Source: Verrucomicrobiota bacterium (GTDB lineage: Bacteria; Verrucomicrobiota; Verrucomicrobiia; Chthoniobacterales; UBA10450). From it: a stretch of 5,685 nucleotides of DNA. A program made the translations under genes and the position numbers. Below the pieces are notes generated by a model, which worked only from the letters and a program-made list of their open reading frames with translations, was not told the origin of the DNA and ran no database searches. Where the stretch lies: positions 1-5,685 of the forward strand of contig QHPM01000262.1 of the NCBI GenBank assembly GCA_003219095.1, in the 5' to 3' direction. Numbering within the stretch: the first letter of the stretch is position 1; each line of letters starts with the position of its first letter. This document shows, piece by piece, positions 5,360 to 5,685 of this stretch.

Positions 5360-5685
5360 ATGGGTAACGAGGCCGAACTTTTGCCGGGCACACTCGATCT
5401 TCTGATTCTGAAAGCGGTTTCGCTCGGTCCCCTGCATGGCTACGGCGTTCTCTTGCGCATCGGGCAAATTTCCGGACGCGCATTACTCATCGAGCAGGGA
5501 GCGCTCTATCCGGCCTTGTTCCGTCTGGTGCGCCAGGGCCTTCTGAAGGCAAGCTGGGGTACGTCGGATAACAATCGGCGCGCGAAGTTTTACGAGCTGA
5601 CATCGAAAGGGCGCAAACGTCTGCGCGAAGAAACCGCTGGATGGAATCGTCTGGTCGCAGCCATTGCCTCCGCCCTCGCCGCGCA
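5360..5685 (+). CDS. PadR family transcriptional regulator (3' end beyond the window)
   Basis: A cytoplasmic winged-helix DNA-binding repressor; 108 codons are visible and the frame is still open at the window edge. Family features in order: LLPGTLDLLILKAVSLGPLH (7-26) forming the first helices, HGYGVLLRI (26-34), the recognition-helix region EQGALYPALFRLVRQGLL (45-62), and the wing with SDNNRRAKFYELTSKGRKRL (69-88), followed by the start of the C-terminal dimerisation helix. The short PadR subgroup is about 110-120 residues, so only a few residues should be missing. In Acidobacteria and Verrucomicrobia, regulators with this NNRRAKFYELT signature often precede genes for MacB/FtsX-like ABC permeases; this cannot be checked here. 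The start is fixed by an AGGAG site and a dedicated promoter. A palindrome overlapping that promoter suggests autorepression. The inducing signal is unknown. Confidence 0.9.
   Translation, partial: MGNEAELLPGTLDLLILKAVSLGPLHGYGVLLRIGQISGRALLIEQGALYPALFRLVRQGLLKASWGTSDNNRRAKFYELTSKGRKRLREETAGWNRLVAAIASALAA

Overview
The window looks like a stretch of GC-rich, free-living bacterial chromosome. My best guess is a soil-type member of the Verrucomicrobiota (Chthoniobacterales/Spartobacteria-like). The reasons are the gene mix (NIPSNAP protein, CPA1 antiporter, PadR regulator of the kind often found next to MacB-like ABC permeases), the near absence of Shine-Dalgarno sites, and intergenic DNA full of short degenerate repeats. 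This assignment rests on general resemblance, not on a marker gene, and is tentative. There is no sign of phage, transposase, CRISPR, rRNA or tRNA.

Layout. Positions 1-209 (minus strand) hold the N-terminal part of a NIPSNAP-family protein that leaves the window on the left. Positions 376-1956 (minus) encode a complete CPA1-type Na+/H+ antiporter with a long charged C-terminal tail. Positions 2178-2542 (plus) are a decayed GNAT acetyltransferase: the first 78 codons and the last 42 codons are recognisable, but they lie in different frames and the acetyl-CoA-binding core between them is missing. Positions 2674-3864 (plus) encode a class I/II PLP-dependent aminotransferase and 4115-5269 (plus) a D-2-hydroxyacid dehydrogenase resembling plant-type hydroxypyruvate reductase. 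A weak terminator-like hairpin follows. Positions 5360-5685 (plus) hold a nearly complete PadR-family regulator with its own promoter, a perfect palindromic operator candidate and the only clear Shine-Dalgarno site in the window.

Non-coding DNA. The gaps on both sides of the antiporter and downstream of the GNAT relic contain degenerate tandem repeats with a 7-base period. One 41-42 base heptad-built block occurs as direct copies on either side of the antiporter gene, and a shorter relative lies between the GNAT relic and the aminotransferase gene. The 250-base gap between aminotransferase and dehydrogenase carries a different element, a 27-base imperfect inverted repeat with a 23-base loop.

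Functional links. Aminotransferase and dehydrogenase share a strand and could both act on 2-oxo/2-hydroxy/2-amino acids (for example around hydroxypyruvate, glyoxylate and serine), but the 250-base gap with its hairpin argues against simple tight co-translation. The antiporter and NIPSNAP genes share the minus strand, separated by about 165 bases of repeats. I did not find a clear new multi-gene system. The most unusual signals are the heptameric repeats, the gutted GNAT gene and the PadR palindrome.
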